Below are positions 34,293 through 43,755 of a stretch of 64,000 nt of DNA, piece after piece; position 1 is the stretch's first letter; every line of letters starts with the position of its first letter. Source of the stretch: Clostridium_AD sp050717635 (GTDB lineage: Bacteria > Bacillota > Clostridia > Clostridiales > Clostridiaceae); contig NZ_JBOITO010000007.1 of assembly GCF_050717635.1 (NCBI RefSeq), positions 1-64,000 on the forward strand, in the 5' to 3' direction. Below the pieces are notes generated by a model. That model saw only the letters and a program-made list of their open reading frames with translations. It was not told the DNA's origin and ran no database searches. A program made the position numbers and the translations under genes.

Positions 34293-36233
34293 ATGACTAA
34301 AAAAACTTATTATATTACGACACCGATTTATTATCCATCAGCAAAACTACACATCGGCAATACCTATACAACAGTTGCTGCTGATGCAATTGCAAGATTT
34401 AAGAGGCTTACAGGATATGATGTAATGTTCTTAACAGGGACAGATGAGCATGGACAAAAGCTTCAAAGAATAGCAGAAGAAAAAGGAGTTACTCCAAAAG
34501 AATATGTAGATGAAGTTGTAGCAGGAATAAAGGAATTATGGAAAATTATGGACATAAGTTATGATAAATTTATAAGAACTACAGATGATTACCACAAAAA
34601 GTCAGTTCAAAAATTGTTTAAACAGTTATATGATCAAGGTGACATATACAAAGGTGCATATGAAGGCTGGTACTGCACTCCTTGTGAATCTTTCTGGACA
34701 GAGACTCAGGCAGTTGATGGAAAATGTCCTGATTGCTCAGGACCTGTTGAGAAAGCAAAGGAAGAGGCATATTTCTTCAAAATGTCAAAATATGCTGATA
34801 GACTTATAGAATACATTGAAAGTCATCCAGAGTTTATTCAGCCAGAATCAAGAAAAAATGAAATGATAAATAATTTCTTAAAACCAGGTCTTCAAGATTT
34901 ATGTGTTTCAAGAACAACTTTTAACTGGGGAATACCAGTGGAATTCGATCCAGGCCATGTTATATATGTATGGGTAGATGCCTTATCTAACTATATAACT
35001 GCACTTGGATATAACGGTTGCGATACTTCCCTTTACGAGAAATACTGGCCAGCAGATGTTCACTTAATAGGTAAGGATATACTGAGATTTCATACAATCT
35101 ATTGGCCAATTATGTTAATGGCACTAGATTTGCCAATGCCTAAACAAGTATTCGGTCATGGATGGCTTCTCTTTGATGGTGGTGTAAAAATGTCAAAATC
35201 TAAAGGGAATGTAGTAGACCCAGTAATACTAGTTAATCATTTTGGAGTGGATGCGGTAAGGTATTATTTACTTCATGAAATACCATTTGGATCCGACGGA
35301 ATATTCACTAATGAAATATTCATAAAGAAAACAAATTCGGACTTAGCTAATGATTTAGGTAACTTATTATCCAGAACTGTAACAATGATAGAAAAATATT
35401 TTGATGGAGTTATTCCAGCACCAAAAGATTGTGAAGATGTTGATAATGAACTTATAGAACTAGCACTTGCAGCGCCAAGTAAAGTAGAAAAAGCCATAGA
35501 TGAATTAAAAATTCCTGAAGCCTTGGATTATGTTTGGGCACTTATTAGGCGGACTAATAAGTATATAGATGAGACAACACCTTGGATTCTTGGAAAAGAT
35601 GAAGCTCAAAAGGGAAGACTGAGCACAGTATTATACAATTTAGTAGAATCCTTAAGAATAACATCAGTATTAATTTCAGCATTTTTACCAACTACAAGTG
35701 AAAAAATAAATGTACAATTAAATGTAGGAATTACAACTTGGGATAGCATAGCATCTTTTGATGGAACAAGCGCAGGAACAAAAGTTAATAAAGGCGAAGT
35801 GATGTTCCCAAGAATAGATGTAGAGGCTAAAATAGAAGAACTTAATAAAATTGTAGAAGCAAGTAGAAAAGCAGCACAAAAACCTACTATGGTGCCTATT
35901 AAAGAGGAAATTACTATAGAGGATTTCGAGAAAATAGATATGAGAGTTGTTAAAGTATTGGAATGCGAACCAATGAAAAAAACTAAAAAACTTCTTAAGC
36001 TAAAAGTAGAGTTAGGTGGGGAAGTAAGGCAGGTAATCTCAGGAATAGCTCAGTATTATAAACCAGAAGATTTAGTTGGAAAGTATGTAGTACTTGTAGC
36101 TAATTTAAAACCTGTTAATTTAAGAGGAGAATTATCTCAGGGTATGATAATTGCAGCAGCAACAGAGGATGATAGTAAATTATTTGCAGTAACGGTGCCA
36201 AGTGAGCTGCCTACTGGAACAATAGTTAGATAG
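34293..36233 (+). CDS. metG: methionyl-tRNA synthetase
   Basis: A 646-residue class I synthetase. The HIGH-type motif is KLHIGN (18-23), the zinc knuckle CTPC...CPDC is near 126-150, KMSKS is at 299-303, and a C-terminal tRNA-binding (EMAP/Trbp111-like) domain follows from about 540. AGAGAGG precedes the ATG. The gene is under a Met T-box. It has the same neighbours (abrB side, tatD side) as metS in B. subtilis. Confidence 0.97.
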   Translation: MTKKTYYITTPIYYPSAKLHIGNTYTTVAADAIARFKRLTGYDVMFLTGTDEHGQKLQRIAEEKGVTPKEYVDEVVAGIKELWKIMDISYDKFIRTTDDYHKKSVQKLFKQLYDQGDIYKGAYEGWYCTPCESFWTETQAVDGKCPDCSGPVEKAKEEAYFFKMSKYADRLIEYIESHPEFIQPESRKNEMINNFLKPGLQDLCVSRTTFNWGIPVEFDPGHVIYVWVDALSNYITALGYNGCDTSLYEKYWPADVHLIGKDILRFHTIYWPIMLMALDLPMPKQVFGHGWLLFDGGVKMSKSKGNVVDPVILVNHFGVDAVRYYLLHEIPFGSDGIFTNEIFIKKTNSDLANDLGNLLSRTVTMIEKYFDGVIPAPKDCEDVDNELIELALAAPSKVEKAIDELKIPEALDYVWALIRRTNKYIDETTPWILGKDEAQKGRLSTVLYNLVESLRITSVLISAFLPTTSEKINVQLNVGITTWDSIASFDGTSAGTKVNKGEVMFPRIDVEAKIEELNKIVEASRKAAQKPTMVPIKEEITIEDFEKIDMRVVKVLECEPMKKTKKLLKLKVELGGEVRQVISGIAQYYKPEDLVGKYVVLVANLKPVNLRGELSQGMIIAAATEDDSKLFAVTVPSELPTGTIVR

Positions 36234-36243
36234 TTTCTTAACG

Positions 36244-36281
36244 AAAGTATGAAGTTCTAATAGACTTCATGCTTTTGTTTT
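36244..36281 (+). terminator. terminator of metG
   Basis: Stem AAAGTATGAAGT / ACTTCATGCTTT, then T-rich sequence. Confidence 0.78.
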
Positions 36282-36425
36282 TCCATACGAATTAACAATT
36301 AGTCTATTGAATTTTAATTACCATAGATTTATAATTAGTTGTTATAATTACTATAGAAAACTAAAATATGGAAAATAAGTGTTAATTATTTTGTACTACA
36401 GAGAAATATGAGAGGAGAAAATAAT

Positions 36426-37949
36426 ATGTATATGAAATTTATTATAGGGTCCTTGGTTGGATCTGTTATCGGGTATATAACCAATTGGTTAGCTATAAAA
36501 ATGCTGTTTAAACCACATAAAGAGATTAGAATAGGTAAATTTAAAGTCCCATTTACTCCAGGTGTTATACCAAAAGAAAAATCCAGAATAGCTAAAAGTG
36601 TAGGTGAGTCTATAGGACAGCATCTTTTGACAGCGGAGACAATTACAAAATCACTATGCAGTGAAAATATGAATGAACAAGTGGATTCTTGGGTGAAGAG
36701 TAAAGTCGTAGATCTACAAAATAGGGGAGTTACAGTAGAAAATGAATTGAAAAATCTACTAGGTGAAGAATATTCTAAATTTATTATTAAAACTAACAGT
36801 AATCTTTCTAAATTACTTATCGATTATATTAATGAAGAAAATGTTAAAAGTAATATTGTTAAATATATAAATGATCAAATAACGCTAGAACTAAGAGCTA
36901 AACCAGGGGCCATTTGTGAAAGTGAATTATATAATTCAATAAAAAATAAAATGCTAAATGTAGCTATTGAGTATAAAGATTCGGAAAATTTTAAGATAGA
37001 AACTCAAAAAATCTTAGAAGAAAAGGTAAATGGGCTAAAGCTTTTAGAAAAGAATTTTGACGATGTTATACCAAAGGAAATAATAGACAATATAAAAGTA
37101 CATATATATGGTAAGAAATATGAAATTGCTATGGCGATAAAAAAAATGATGAAAGAAGAAAAAAACAAACAGAAACTTAGAAAAATTGTAGGGGAGACAA
37201 TTAGTACTAAATTAAGCCCAATGATAGCCATGTTTATGAATGCTGATAGTATTAATGATAAAGTTGCAATTGGTATAAATGAGTTTTTAGATGAAGAAAA
37301 GAACCATAACGATATTGCACTAATTATTAATGATATAATAGACAAACTTATGGAAAAATCAATATCCAAAGTATTCTCTGAACTTTCAAAAGAGGAAACT
37401 TTACTTTCAATAAATCCATTAATTAATTTACTTACAACGAAGATTATAGATGAAAAACTTATTATAAATGCCTTTGCTAAAATTGAAGGTAGTATTAATA
37501 ATTACGTATCTATTGAAGAGATGCTTGAAAAAACAGGAGTAGATTATAAAAATGTAGTAGAAGAATTTATAAAGAGTAGAATCGTCGCTATAACAGAAAG
37601 TGATTATATAAAAATAAAAATAACAGAAATAGTATCCCAAATTATTAATAGATCACTACAGATAGAGACAAAATCAATATTTGTAGAAGATGGAAATAAA
37701 TTATCTGAATCTATCTCTAAAATAGTTAGAGAACAATACAATAAATTTATAGAAAATAAAGCCGCTGATGTAATTGAAGTATTAGATGTGGCTAAAATAG
37801 TCGAAGACAAAATCAATGAATTTGATGTAGCTTTCGCAGAGGAGATTATATTGGAAATTGCCAGTAAAGAGTTAAGGGTAATAACTTGGTTAGGGGCACT
37901 TCTAGGAGCAATTATGGGACTTCTATCTCCAATATTGGGTTCGCTTTAA
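36426..37949 (+). CDS. DUF445 membrane protein
   Basis: A 507-residue protein of the DUF445 (YheB-like) family. Transmembrane segments at the very N-terminus (MYMKFIIGSLVGSVIGYITN) and C-terminus (WLGALLGAIMGLLSPILG) flank a long helical region; PFTPGVIPKEKSRIAKSVG is the conserved family text. The start at 36426 follows AGGAGA; the ATG 18 nt earlier lies before that site. Role unknown. It sits between metG and tatD. Confidence 0.88.
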   Translation: MYMKFIIGSLVGSVIGYITNWLAIKMLFKPHKEIRIGKFKVPFTPGVIPKEKSRIAKSVGESIGQHLLTAETITKSLCSENMNEQVDSWVKSKVVDLQNRGVTVENELKNLLGEEYSKFIIKTNSNLSKLLIDYINEENVKSNIVKYINDQITLELRAKPGAICESELYNSIKNKMLNVAIEYKDSENFKIETQKILEEKVNGLKLLEKNFDDVIPKEIIDNIKVHIYGKKYEIAMAIKKMMKEEKNKQKLRKIVGETISTKLSPMIAMFMNADSINDKVAIGINEFLDEEKNHNDIALIINDIIDKLMEKSISKVFSELSKEETLLSINPLINLLTTKIIDEKLIINAFAKIEGSINNYVSIEEMLEKTGVDYKNVVEEFIKSRIVAITESDYIKIKITEIVSQIINRSLQIETKSIFVEDGNKLSESISKIVREQYNKFIENKAADVIEVLDVAKIVEDKINEFDVAFAEEIILEIASKELRVITWLGALLGAIMGLLSPILGSL

Positions 37950-37972
37950 AACACTGGAAAATTAAAGAATAG

Positions 37973-38031
37973 AAAGGACGGTGAAAGCTGTATTAGACTT
38001 TTTAAAATATGAAGTTTAATACAGTATTTTT
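37973..38031 (+). promoter_or_regulatory. structured tatD translation start region
   Basis: tatD has no ribosome binding site directly before its ATG. AAAGGA (37973-37978) and GGTGA (37980-37984) lie about 50 nt upstream, and a 12-bp hairpin (37988-37999 with 38013-38024, one G-U) fills the gap. Folding it would bring GGTGA to about 10 nt from the ATG. A GTG-started 12-codon frame (37981-38019) also begins there and could be a leader peptide instead. Confidence 0.6.
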
Positions 38032-38796
38032 ATGATATTTGATTCGCATGCACATTATGATGATGAGGCTTTTAATGAAGATAGAGATATAGTAATTCGC
38101 GGGATAAGGGATAGTGGAGTAATAGGAGTATTAAATTGCGGTGCATCCATGGAAGGTGCAATAAAGTCAGTAGCATTATCGGATAAATACGATTTTATAT
38201 ATGCGGCAGTAGGAATTCATCCTGAACACGCGGATACTGTTAATGAGGAAATTATTAATGAATTAAGGAACTTAGCGCAAAACGTAAAGGTTAGAGCTAT
38301 AGGAGAAATAGGACTAGATTATCATTATGAAGAAAATCCAAGTAGAGAAATTCAAAAGAAGGCTTTTAGACTTCAAATGACGCTGGCAAAGGAGCTTAGG
38401 TTGCCAGTTGTTATCCACGATAGGGATGCACATAGCGATACTTTAGATATATTAAAAGAATTTCCGGAGGTTATAGGCACCGTTCACTGTTTTTCAGGAA
38501 GTGTTGAATTTGCTAAAGAATGTTTAAAGTTAGGCTATTATATAGGATTTACTGGAGTTATAACTTTTAAGAATGCAAAAAAAATAGCAGAAGTAGCAAG
38601 AGTAGTACCCATGGATAGGATATTAGTAGAAACAGATTGTCCATACATGGCACCCACTCCATATAGAGGTAAAAGGAATAAGTCTGATTACATTGAGTAT
38701 ATAATAGAAAAAATATCGGAAATTAAGGGAAAAACTATAGAAGAAATTGAAGGGATAACAGTTTTTAATATAAAAACATTGCTAAAAGTAAATTAA
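38032..38796 (+). CDS. tatD: TatD-family metal-dependent DNase
   Basis: A 254-residue TIM-barrel hydrolase (YabD). Metal ligands seen: His6 and His8 (DSHAHYD), Glu92 (GEIGLDYHY), His129 (VIHDRDAH), His152 (VHCFSGS) and Asp202 (ETDCPY). The ATG gives exactly the usual family start MIFDSHAH, so the start is certain in spite of the missing adjacent ribosome binding site. The order metG-tatD-yabE-rnmV-ksgA is conserved with B. subtilis. Confidence 0.95.
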   Translation: MIFDSHAHYDDEAFNEDRDIVIRGIRDSGVIGVLNCGASMEGAIKSVALSDKYDFIYAAVGIHPEHADTVNEEIINELRNLAQNVKVRAIGEIGLDYHYEENPSREIQKKAFRLQMTLAKELRLPVVIHDRDAHSDTLDILKEFPEVIGTVHCFSGSVEFAKECLKLGYYIGFTGVITFKNAKKIAEVARVVPMDRILVETDCPYMAPTPYRGKRNKSDYIEYIIEKISEIKGKTIEEIEGITVFNIKTLLKVN

Positions 38797-39018
38797 TAGT
38801 GTACTATGGTTAATAGTTGCAACTATAACAAAAATTTACATTAAAGTTTTAGTTATTAAATCCGAATTATAATCATATAATTTTAATGAAAAATATTATT
38901 TGCTAATTTACCCTTGAAAGACAGGATTAGTTAATATATTTTGAAATTATAATCTATGATTATAATTATATGCATAGTAATGCATTGACAGTAAAACTAA
39001 GAGGAATGGGTTCTAAAT

Positions 39019-39047
39019 TTGACACATTTGTTGCTTTAAGTTATAAT
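39019..39047 (+). promoter_or_regulatory. sigma-A promoter of the yabE-type gene
   Basis: TTGACA (39019-39024), 17-nt spacer, TATAAT (39042-39047). It lies inside an in-frame upstream extension of the coding frame and thereby argues for the later start. Confidence 0.8.
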
Positions 39048-39083
39048 ACCCAAGTACTCTTGTCCAAGGGAGGAATTTTGAGA

Positions 39084-40121
39084 ATGAAAAATGTGAAAAA
39101 AGATTTTAAGAACTATTTTTCAAGTGGTCCAAAGACGTTTTTTGTAGTAATGTTGGTATTAACATGCATTACAGCTACCTTATTTAACATGAAAAAAGCT
39201 ATATCTATTGTTGTTGATGGTAAATCTATAGAGGTTATAACTTTAAAAAGTAATGTAACTCAAATACTAAAAACTAATAATATAGCGTTAGGGGCGAAAG
39301 ATCAAATAACAGTTAGTCTAGACAGTAAAGTAAAAGATGGAGACAAAATATATATAAAAAAAGCTGTGGATGTTAAATTAACAGTTGATGGGAAAGAATT
39401 AAATCTTAAAACTGCTGAAGGTACAGTAGAAGATATGCTAAGAGCAGAAAAAATTGTATTAAATAATGAAGACAAGATTACCCCATCAAAAGATACTTTG
39501 CTAAAATCAGGGATACAAGTACAAATAACAAGAGTGAAAACTAAAATCCTTGAAGAAACTAAAACGATTGATTTTGCAACTGAATTTAAGAATAGTAATG
39601 ATTTAAATAAAGGTGTAAAAAAAGTAATTCAAAAGGGACAAACGGGTAAAAAACTTATTACTTCATCTATTGTCTATGAAAATGGCAAAGAATCATCTAG
39701 AAAATTAATAAGTGAAGAACTTAAATCAAATCCAGTTAAAGAAATAATTGCATTAGGTACTACTAGTGTGTATTCATCATCTCGTGGAGGCGATATTAGT
39801 TATATTAAGAAGATAAGAGTTAGGGCAACAGCATATAATGCTGATTATAGAAGTACTGGTAAAAACCCGGGTGATAGAGACTTTGGTATAACCTCCACTG
39901 GAGCAAAGGCAGAAAGAGATCCTAGTGGATTTAGTACGGTAGCGGTAGACCCTAGAGTTATTCCTCTTGGTACAAAATTTTATGTAGAGGGATATGGATA
40001 TGGCATTGCAGAGGATATAGGTGGTGCTATAAAAGGTAATAGAATAGATCTATATTACGATACCCTTAGTCAAAGCATGAATTGGGGTTCTCGAAGTGTA
40101 AATATTTATATCTTAAAATAG
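39084..40121 (+). CDS. YabE-type cell-wall protein (DUF348-G5-3D)
   Basis: About 345 residues. A transmembrane/signal segment (about 18-36), two DUF348 repeats (ISIVVDGKSIEVIT... and VKLTVDGKELNLKT...), a G5 domain (about 165-240) and a C-terminal 3D domain with the AEDIGGAIKGNRIDLYYD text holding the three aspartates. B. subtilis YabE is related to resuscitation-promoting/stationary-phase survival wall hydrolases. The start is ATG 39084 (AGGGAGG 10 nt upstream) or TTG 39078. The frame extends upstream to 38970, but a promoter lies in that part. Confidence 0.9.
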   Translation: MKNVKKDFKNYFSSGPKTFFVVMLVLTCITATLFNMKKAISIVVDGKSIEVITLKSNVTQILKTNNIALGAKDQITVSLDSKVKDGDKIYIKKAVDVKLTVDGKELNLKTAEGTVEDMLRAEKIVLNNEDKITPSKDTLLKSGIQVQITRVKTKILEETKTIDFATEFKNSNDLNKGVKKVIQKGQTGKKLITSSIVYENGKESSRKLISEELKSNPVKEIIALGTTSVYSSSRGGDISYIKKIRVRATAYNADYRSTGKNPGDRDFGITSTGAKAERDPSGFSTVAVDPRVIPLGTKFYVEGYGYGIAEDIGGAIKGNRIDLYYDTLSQSMNWGSRSVNIYILK

Positions 40122-40144
40122 GAGCTTAAGCTCCTTTTTTTTTC
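40120..40144 (+). terminator. rho-independent terminator
   Basis: AGGAGCTT / AAGCTCCT stem followed by a run of nine Ts, overlapping the stop codon of the yabE-type gene. Confidence 0.87.
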
Positions 40145-40347
40145 TTTACAATGCTCTATTGATAAATAGAGTGCTTTATTTATAAATATAATGATATTAT
40201 ATTTATAGTATAGTAAATAAAAGAGATACTAAAGAATAATTATGTTTTTTATAGTTGTAGAATAATATGCAATAACTTAGTTTAATATAATATTGAAACT
40301 AACAATTACAAGATAATATAACATTAAAGATCAATTAGGAGGACAAT

Positions 40348-40911
40348 ATGATTAAAGAAGTAATAGTCGTTGAAGGACGAGATGATATCACAGCAATTAA
40401 AAGAGCGGTAGATGCGGAACTTATTTCAGTAGGCGGATTTGGAATCAATGAAAAGATAATTAATAAAATAAGAGAAGCTCAAAAGCGAAAAGGGGTAATA
40501 ATCTTTACAGATCCAGATTTTGCAGGAGAGAAAATAAGAAGAATTATTACCAAAAGAGTAGCTAATGTAAAGCATGCATACATATCTCAAAAGGATGGTA
40601 CCAAAGATGGAAACATAGGGGTTGAAAACGCATCACCTGAAACCATATTAAGGGCACTTGAAGCTGCAAAATTTGAAGTTCAAGATGTAAGAAAAGAGTT
40701 TAATATAGGCGATATGATATTTTTCAAGTTAACAGGTGATAGTAGGTCAAAAGATAGGCGTGACGCATTAGGAAACGAGCTAGGTATAGGATACGGTAAC
40801 TGTGCTCAATTTATAACTAGACTTAATAACTATGGTATTACAAAAGAAGAATTTATAGAGGCACTTAAAAAAATAGAAAAGGAGATGAACGATGGAAAAC
40901 TTAACGATTAG
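40348..40911 (+). CDS. rnmV: ribonuclease M5 (5S rRNA maturation)
   Basis: A 187-residue Toprim nuclease that matures 5S rRNA with L18. Toprim residues Glu9 (VVEGRDD) and the DPD pair Asp55/Asp57 (FTDPDFAGEKIR) are visible. AGGAGG precedes the ATG. Its end overlaps ksgA by 20 bp, so the two are translationally linked, as in B. subtilis. Confidence 0.95.
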   Translation: MIKEVIVVEGRDDITAIKRAVDAELISVGGFGINEKIINKIREAQKRKGVIIFTDPDFAGEKIRRIITKRVANVKHAYISQKDGTKDGNIGVENASPETILRALEAAKFEVQDVRKEFNIGDMIFFKLTGDSRSKDRRDALGNELGIGYGNCAQFITRLNNYGITKEEFIEALKKIEKEMNDGKLND

Positions 40912-41728
40912 TGAGGTTGCAAGGAAATATGATTTTAGGTTTAAAAAAGGCCTTGGACAAAATTTTTTAATAGATGATTCTGTGCTAGAAGATGTTGTGG
41001 ATGGTGCAGAGGTTAATGATGAGGATTTTATTATTGAAATAGGACCAGGGTTTGGAACATTAACGAGAGCACTATTAAAAAGAGCTAAAAAAGTCTGTGC
41101 CATAGAACTAGATGAAAAACTTTTTCCTATTTTAGAAGAAGAACTTAAAGATTTTAATAACTTTGAACTTATTCATAAGGATGCTCTAAAAGTAGATTTT
41201 AATGAACTTATGGGGGATGAAAAATCCGTAAAGCTTGTAGCTAATTTGCCATATTATCTTACAACCCCGATAATTGTTAACTTGCTTACAAAGGGTTATA
41301 ATTTCAAATCACTAACTATAATGATACAAAAAGAAGTTGGAGTAAGAATTGATTCAGAGCCGAATTGCAAGGCTTATGGAGCATTTTCTATATTAGTTCA
41401 ATACTATTGTGATACGAAGATTTTACGACTAGTACCACCATCATCATTTTTGCCACAGCCTAAGGTAGAATCTATTGTTATTAGATTGGATAGATTAGCA
41501 GAACCTAAGGTTAAGGTTAAAGATGAGGCATTATTTTTTTCTATAGTAAGACAATCTTTTAATATGAGAAGGAAAACATTATGGAATGGTGTTAAAAATA
41601 TGGGCGTTGGTAAAGAAGATTTAGAAAAATGTTTTGAAAGAGCAAACATTGATCCTAAAAGAAGAGGGGAAACTCTATCACTTCAAGAGTTTGCTACACT
41701 TTCAGATGAAATAGGCCTTGTAAAATAA
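40892..41728 (+). CDS. ksgA: 16S rRNA A1518/A1519 dimethyltransferase
   Basis: A 278-residue RsmA/KsgA. SAM motif EIGPGFGTLT (49-58), FKKGLGQNFL at the start and the catalytic NLPYYLTTP box. It dimethylates two adjacent adenines at the 3' end of 16S rRNA. AAAGGAG lies inside the rnmV end. Confidence 0.96.
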   Translation: MENLTISEVARKYDFRFKKGLGQNFLIDDSVLEDVVDGAEVNDEDFIIEIGPGFGTLTRALLKRAKKVCAIELDEKLFPILEEELKDFNNFELIHKDALKVDFNELMGDEKSVKLVANLPYYLTTPIIVNLLTKGYNFKSLTIMIQKEVGVRIDSEPNCKAYGAFSILVQYYCDTKILRLVPPSSFLPQPKVESIVIRLDRLAEPKVKVKDEALFFSIVRQSFNMRRKTLWNGVKNMGVGKEDLEKCFERANIDPKRRGETLSLQEFATLSDEIGLVK

Positions 41729-41805
41729 ATTTTCAGATATTGTTCATTTTTTATTATATCTTTCATATATTATAATGAGTAAGTTTTATATGGAGGTAAG
41801 AGAAG

Positions 41806-42942
41806 GTGACACCAAAAAAAAATTATAGTAGGTATTTTATTATATTACAAGAAGACGAGAAAGGTTATTCTTTAGACTCTGAAAAAATTCCTTCTGGCTA
41901 TGCTAAGCTCGAAATGAAAAGCAATAAATGTAAGATTTCATACTATGTGCAGAACTTAAGGAAAGAAAAACAACCTTATTACATGATTTTAATATGTGGT
42001 AAAAAAGATGTGAATAAAATTATAAAGCTGGGTAAATTGAACATAGACGATTATGGTCGGGTTGATATTTCTCATGAATATGATGTAGAAAATATAGCAG
42101 ATACTGGTATATCTGCTGAGAAAATCATTGGAGCTGCAATTGTGAAGTTTTTAGATAACAATGTAGTCTCTATAATGAGTGGGTTTTCAACAACAGATAA
42201 ACCAAACGAATGGAGAAACTATAAATTAGCAGATTTTAATAATGAAAAGAAAGAAACAAGAACAGAGGCGATTATTAATGAATTTGATGAATATGAACAA
42301 AGCATCGAATTAATTAAAGTGGAAAGTGATGACAAAGTAGCCCAGAATGATGAAGTTCAAAAGGTAGACATTGATCAAAGAGAAGATGTTATGAATATTA
42401 AATACGTTGAAAATGTTCAAAGCGGTGAAAAATTAGACGGATTAGAAGTAGAAAGCAAAGCTAGTCAATCTGAAGATGATTACTATATAGATAGGCATAA
42501 GAAAAAGAAACAAGATGACTATCCTAAAGGAGCTATGGGAGATTTCTTTAAGGGAGTAGCAAAAGATTTTGAAGAAGTATCTGATTTTTCTAAGGAAATC
42601 AAATGGTGCACGTGGTATAAGGTACCTGTGAATAACTTAGAGAATATGTATGATTTCAGTGATTATAATAAATATACAATAGCATATTATCCTATGATTT
42701 ATTACTATCCATATATTAGAAACCATAAACATTTTATGCTAGGATATAAATGTGATTCTAGTGGAAAAATGAAATATATTGTTTATGGGATACCTGGAAG
42801 TAGAGCTAAAGTGCATCAGCCTTATGGAGGAAAAACTGGATTTGTAACTTGGATTCAAGATAAAAATAGTGATGTAATGGGACATTGGCTCATGTTTTAT
42901 GATCCTAAAAAATCTACTATCGTTGTCCCTTTAAAGAAATAA
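41806..42942 (+). CDS. clostridial hypothetical protein, 378 residues
   Basis: GTG start with GGAGG 9 nt upstream. A first conserved-looking domain (about 1-140, starting NYSRYFIILQEDEKGYS, rich in beta strands), an acidic low-complexity linker (about 145-245) and a second aromatic-rich domain (about 255-378, many Tyr, Trp and His; WCTWYKV, YYPMIYYYPYI). No signal peptide or catalytic motif seen. Similar proteins seem common in Clostridium, but I cannot name the function. In B. subtilis the gene after ksgA is yabG; this protein does not resemble it. Confidence 0.7.
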   Translation: MTPKKNYSRYFIILQEDEKGYSLDSEKIPSGYAKLEMKSNKCKISYYVQNLRKEKQPYYMILICGKKDVNKIIKLGKLNIDDYGRVDISHEYDVENIADTGISAEKIIGAAIVKFLDNNVVSIMSGFSTTDKPNEWRNYKLADFNNEKKETRTEAIINEFDEYEQSIELIKVESDDKVAQNDEVQKVDIDQREDVMNIKYVENVQSGEKLDGLEVESKASQSEDDYYIDRHKKKKQDDYPKGAMGDFFKGVAKDFEEVSDFSKEIKWCTWYKVPVNNLENMYDFSDYNKYTIAYYPMIYYYPYIRNHKHFMLGYKCDSSGKMKYIVYGIPGSRAKVHQPYGGKTGFVTWIQDKNSDVMGHWLMFYDPKKSTIVVPLKK

Positions 42943-42954
42943 TATATATGAAAT

Positions 42955-42998
42955 AAATGTGCAACTATTTAATTCAGTTGCACATTTTTAATTTTTTT
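42955..42998 (+). terminator. rho-independent terminator
   Basis: Perfect 12-bp stem AAATGTGCAACT / AGTTGCACATTT followed by T-rich sequence. Confidence 0.85.
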
Positions 42999-43063
42999 AA
43001 TATTCTTTTAATATACATCATATAGTATAGTAATATTAATATGTGTGGAGGGGTACGCTTACG

Positions 43064-43642
43064 ATTATCTTTATAAATAAAAGAAAACTAGGAATTATAG
43101 TAATACTACTAGGACTTATGATTACTCTTATGGGTATATCAAAACAGTTTGATGGTAAGTTGAAAACTACAATTCTTGTAGAGAACAATATTAATTTATC
43201 TGATAGTTATAAGGTTTTAGATGGAAAGTTAAGTTATAAATTGCCAAAAGGATGGACAACAAAAGAAAAAAAGTTTCCTGGTGGTGAAATTATTTATCAC
43301 AATGATTTCCAATCATCGGATGCAATAATTCATGGGTTTGTAGAAGTGTGGAAAAGTAATCAAGATTTAAGAAAATTTTTAGATAATAGTAAAAAAATAT
43401 CTGAGCAGCAAAATGTAATCAGAAATTATAAAATAGATGGTATTATGATAAATGGTAAAAAAACATATTTAGTGCAATACCTAATAAATGTAACTGATAA
43501 TAATTGGTACAAGGCCTATGAATATTTTATTGATGAAGAGGGTAAATTTTATAGATTTTCATTTTTCACAAGAAATGTTAACTTCAAAGAAGCTTATGGT
43601 GCTATTTTTGAAAGCATAATAGAAACTTTGAAAGTTAATTAA
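43064..43642 (+). CDS. membrane-anchored hypothetical protein, possible ATT start
   Basis: About 192 residues. An N-terminal transmembrane helix (KLGIIVILLGLMITLMG) and an outer domain with the KLSYKLPKGWTTKEKKF, HGFVEVW and YIDEEGKFYRFSFF pattern, reminiscent of small PsbP/lipoprotein-like folds (tentative). The start is uncertain: a GTG at 43043 opens the frame but lies before the strong GGAGGGG (43047-43053). After that site the first plausible codon at proper distance is ATT 43064, and no ATG/GTG/TTG follows before the middle of the membrane helix. An ATT start, as in infC, is therefore likely. Confidence 0.68.
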   Translation: MIFINKRKLGIIVILLGLMITLMGISKQFDGKLKTTILVENNINLSDSYKVLDGKLSYKLPKGWTTKEKKFPGGEIIYHNDFQSSDAIIHGFVEVWKSNQDLRKFLDNSKKISEQQNVIRNYKIDGIMINGKKTYLVQYLINVTDNNWYKAYEYFIDEEGKFYRFSFFTRNVNFKEAYGAIFESIIETLKVN

Positions 43643-43692
43643 ATTTGCTTAAAGGTTATTTGTGTATTATAATTTATTTGATTGCATTCCAA

Positions 43693-43730
43693 AAAAAAGA
43701 ATTAAAAAAATACAATTTTTAATTCTTTAT
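43693..43730 (+). terminator. AT-only hairpin, possible terminator
   Basis: Inverted repeat AAAGAATTAAAAA / TTTTTAATTCTTT lies between the membrane protein gene and the lipoprotein gene. It is pure A-T, so its strength is doubtful. Confidence 0.4.
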
Positions 43731-43755
43731 GGGAGAGTGGCAAGGAGGATAATAA

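Noticed and set aside
37981..38019. 12-codon leader peptide before tatD as a firm gene
   Set aside because: It is possible but overlaps the hairpin explanation; there is no amino-acid bias that would suggest attenuation.
38970..39083. Upstream extension of the yabE-type protein
   Set aside because: A consensus promoter lies inside the extension and the ribosome binding site is at 39067-39073, so the true start is 39078 or 39084.
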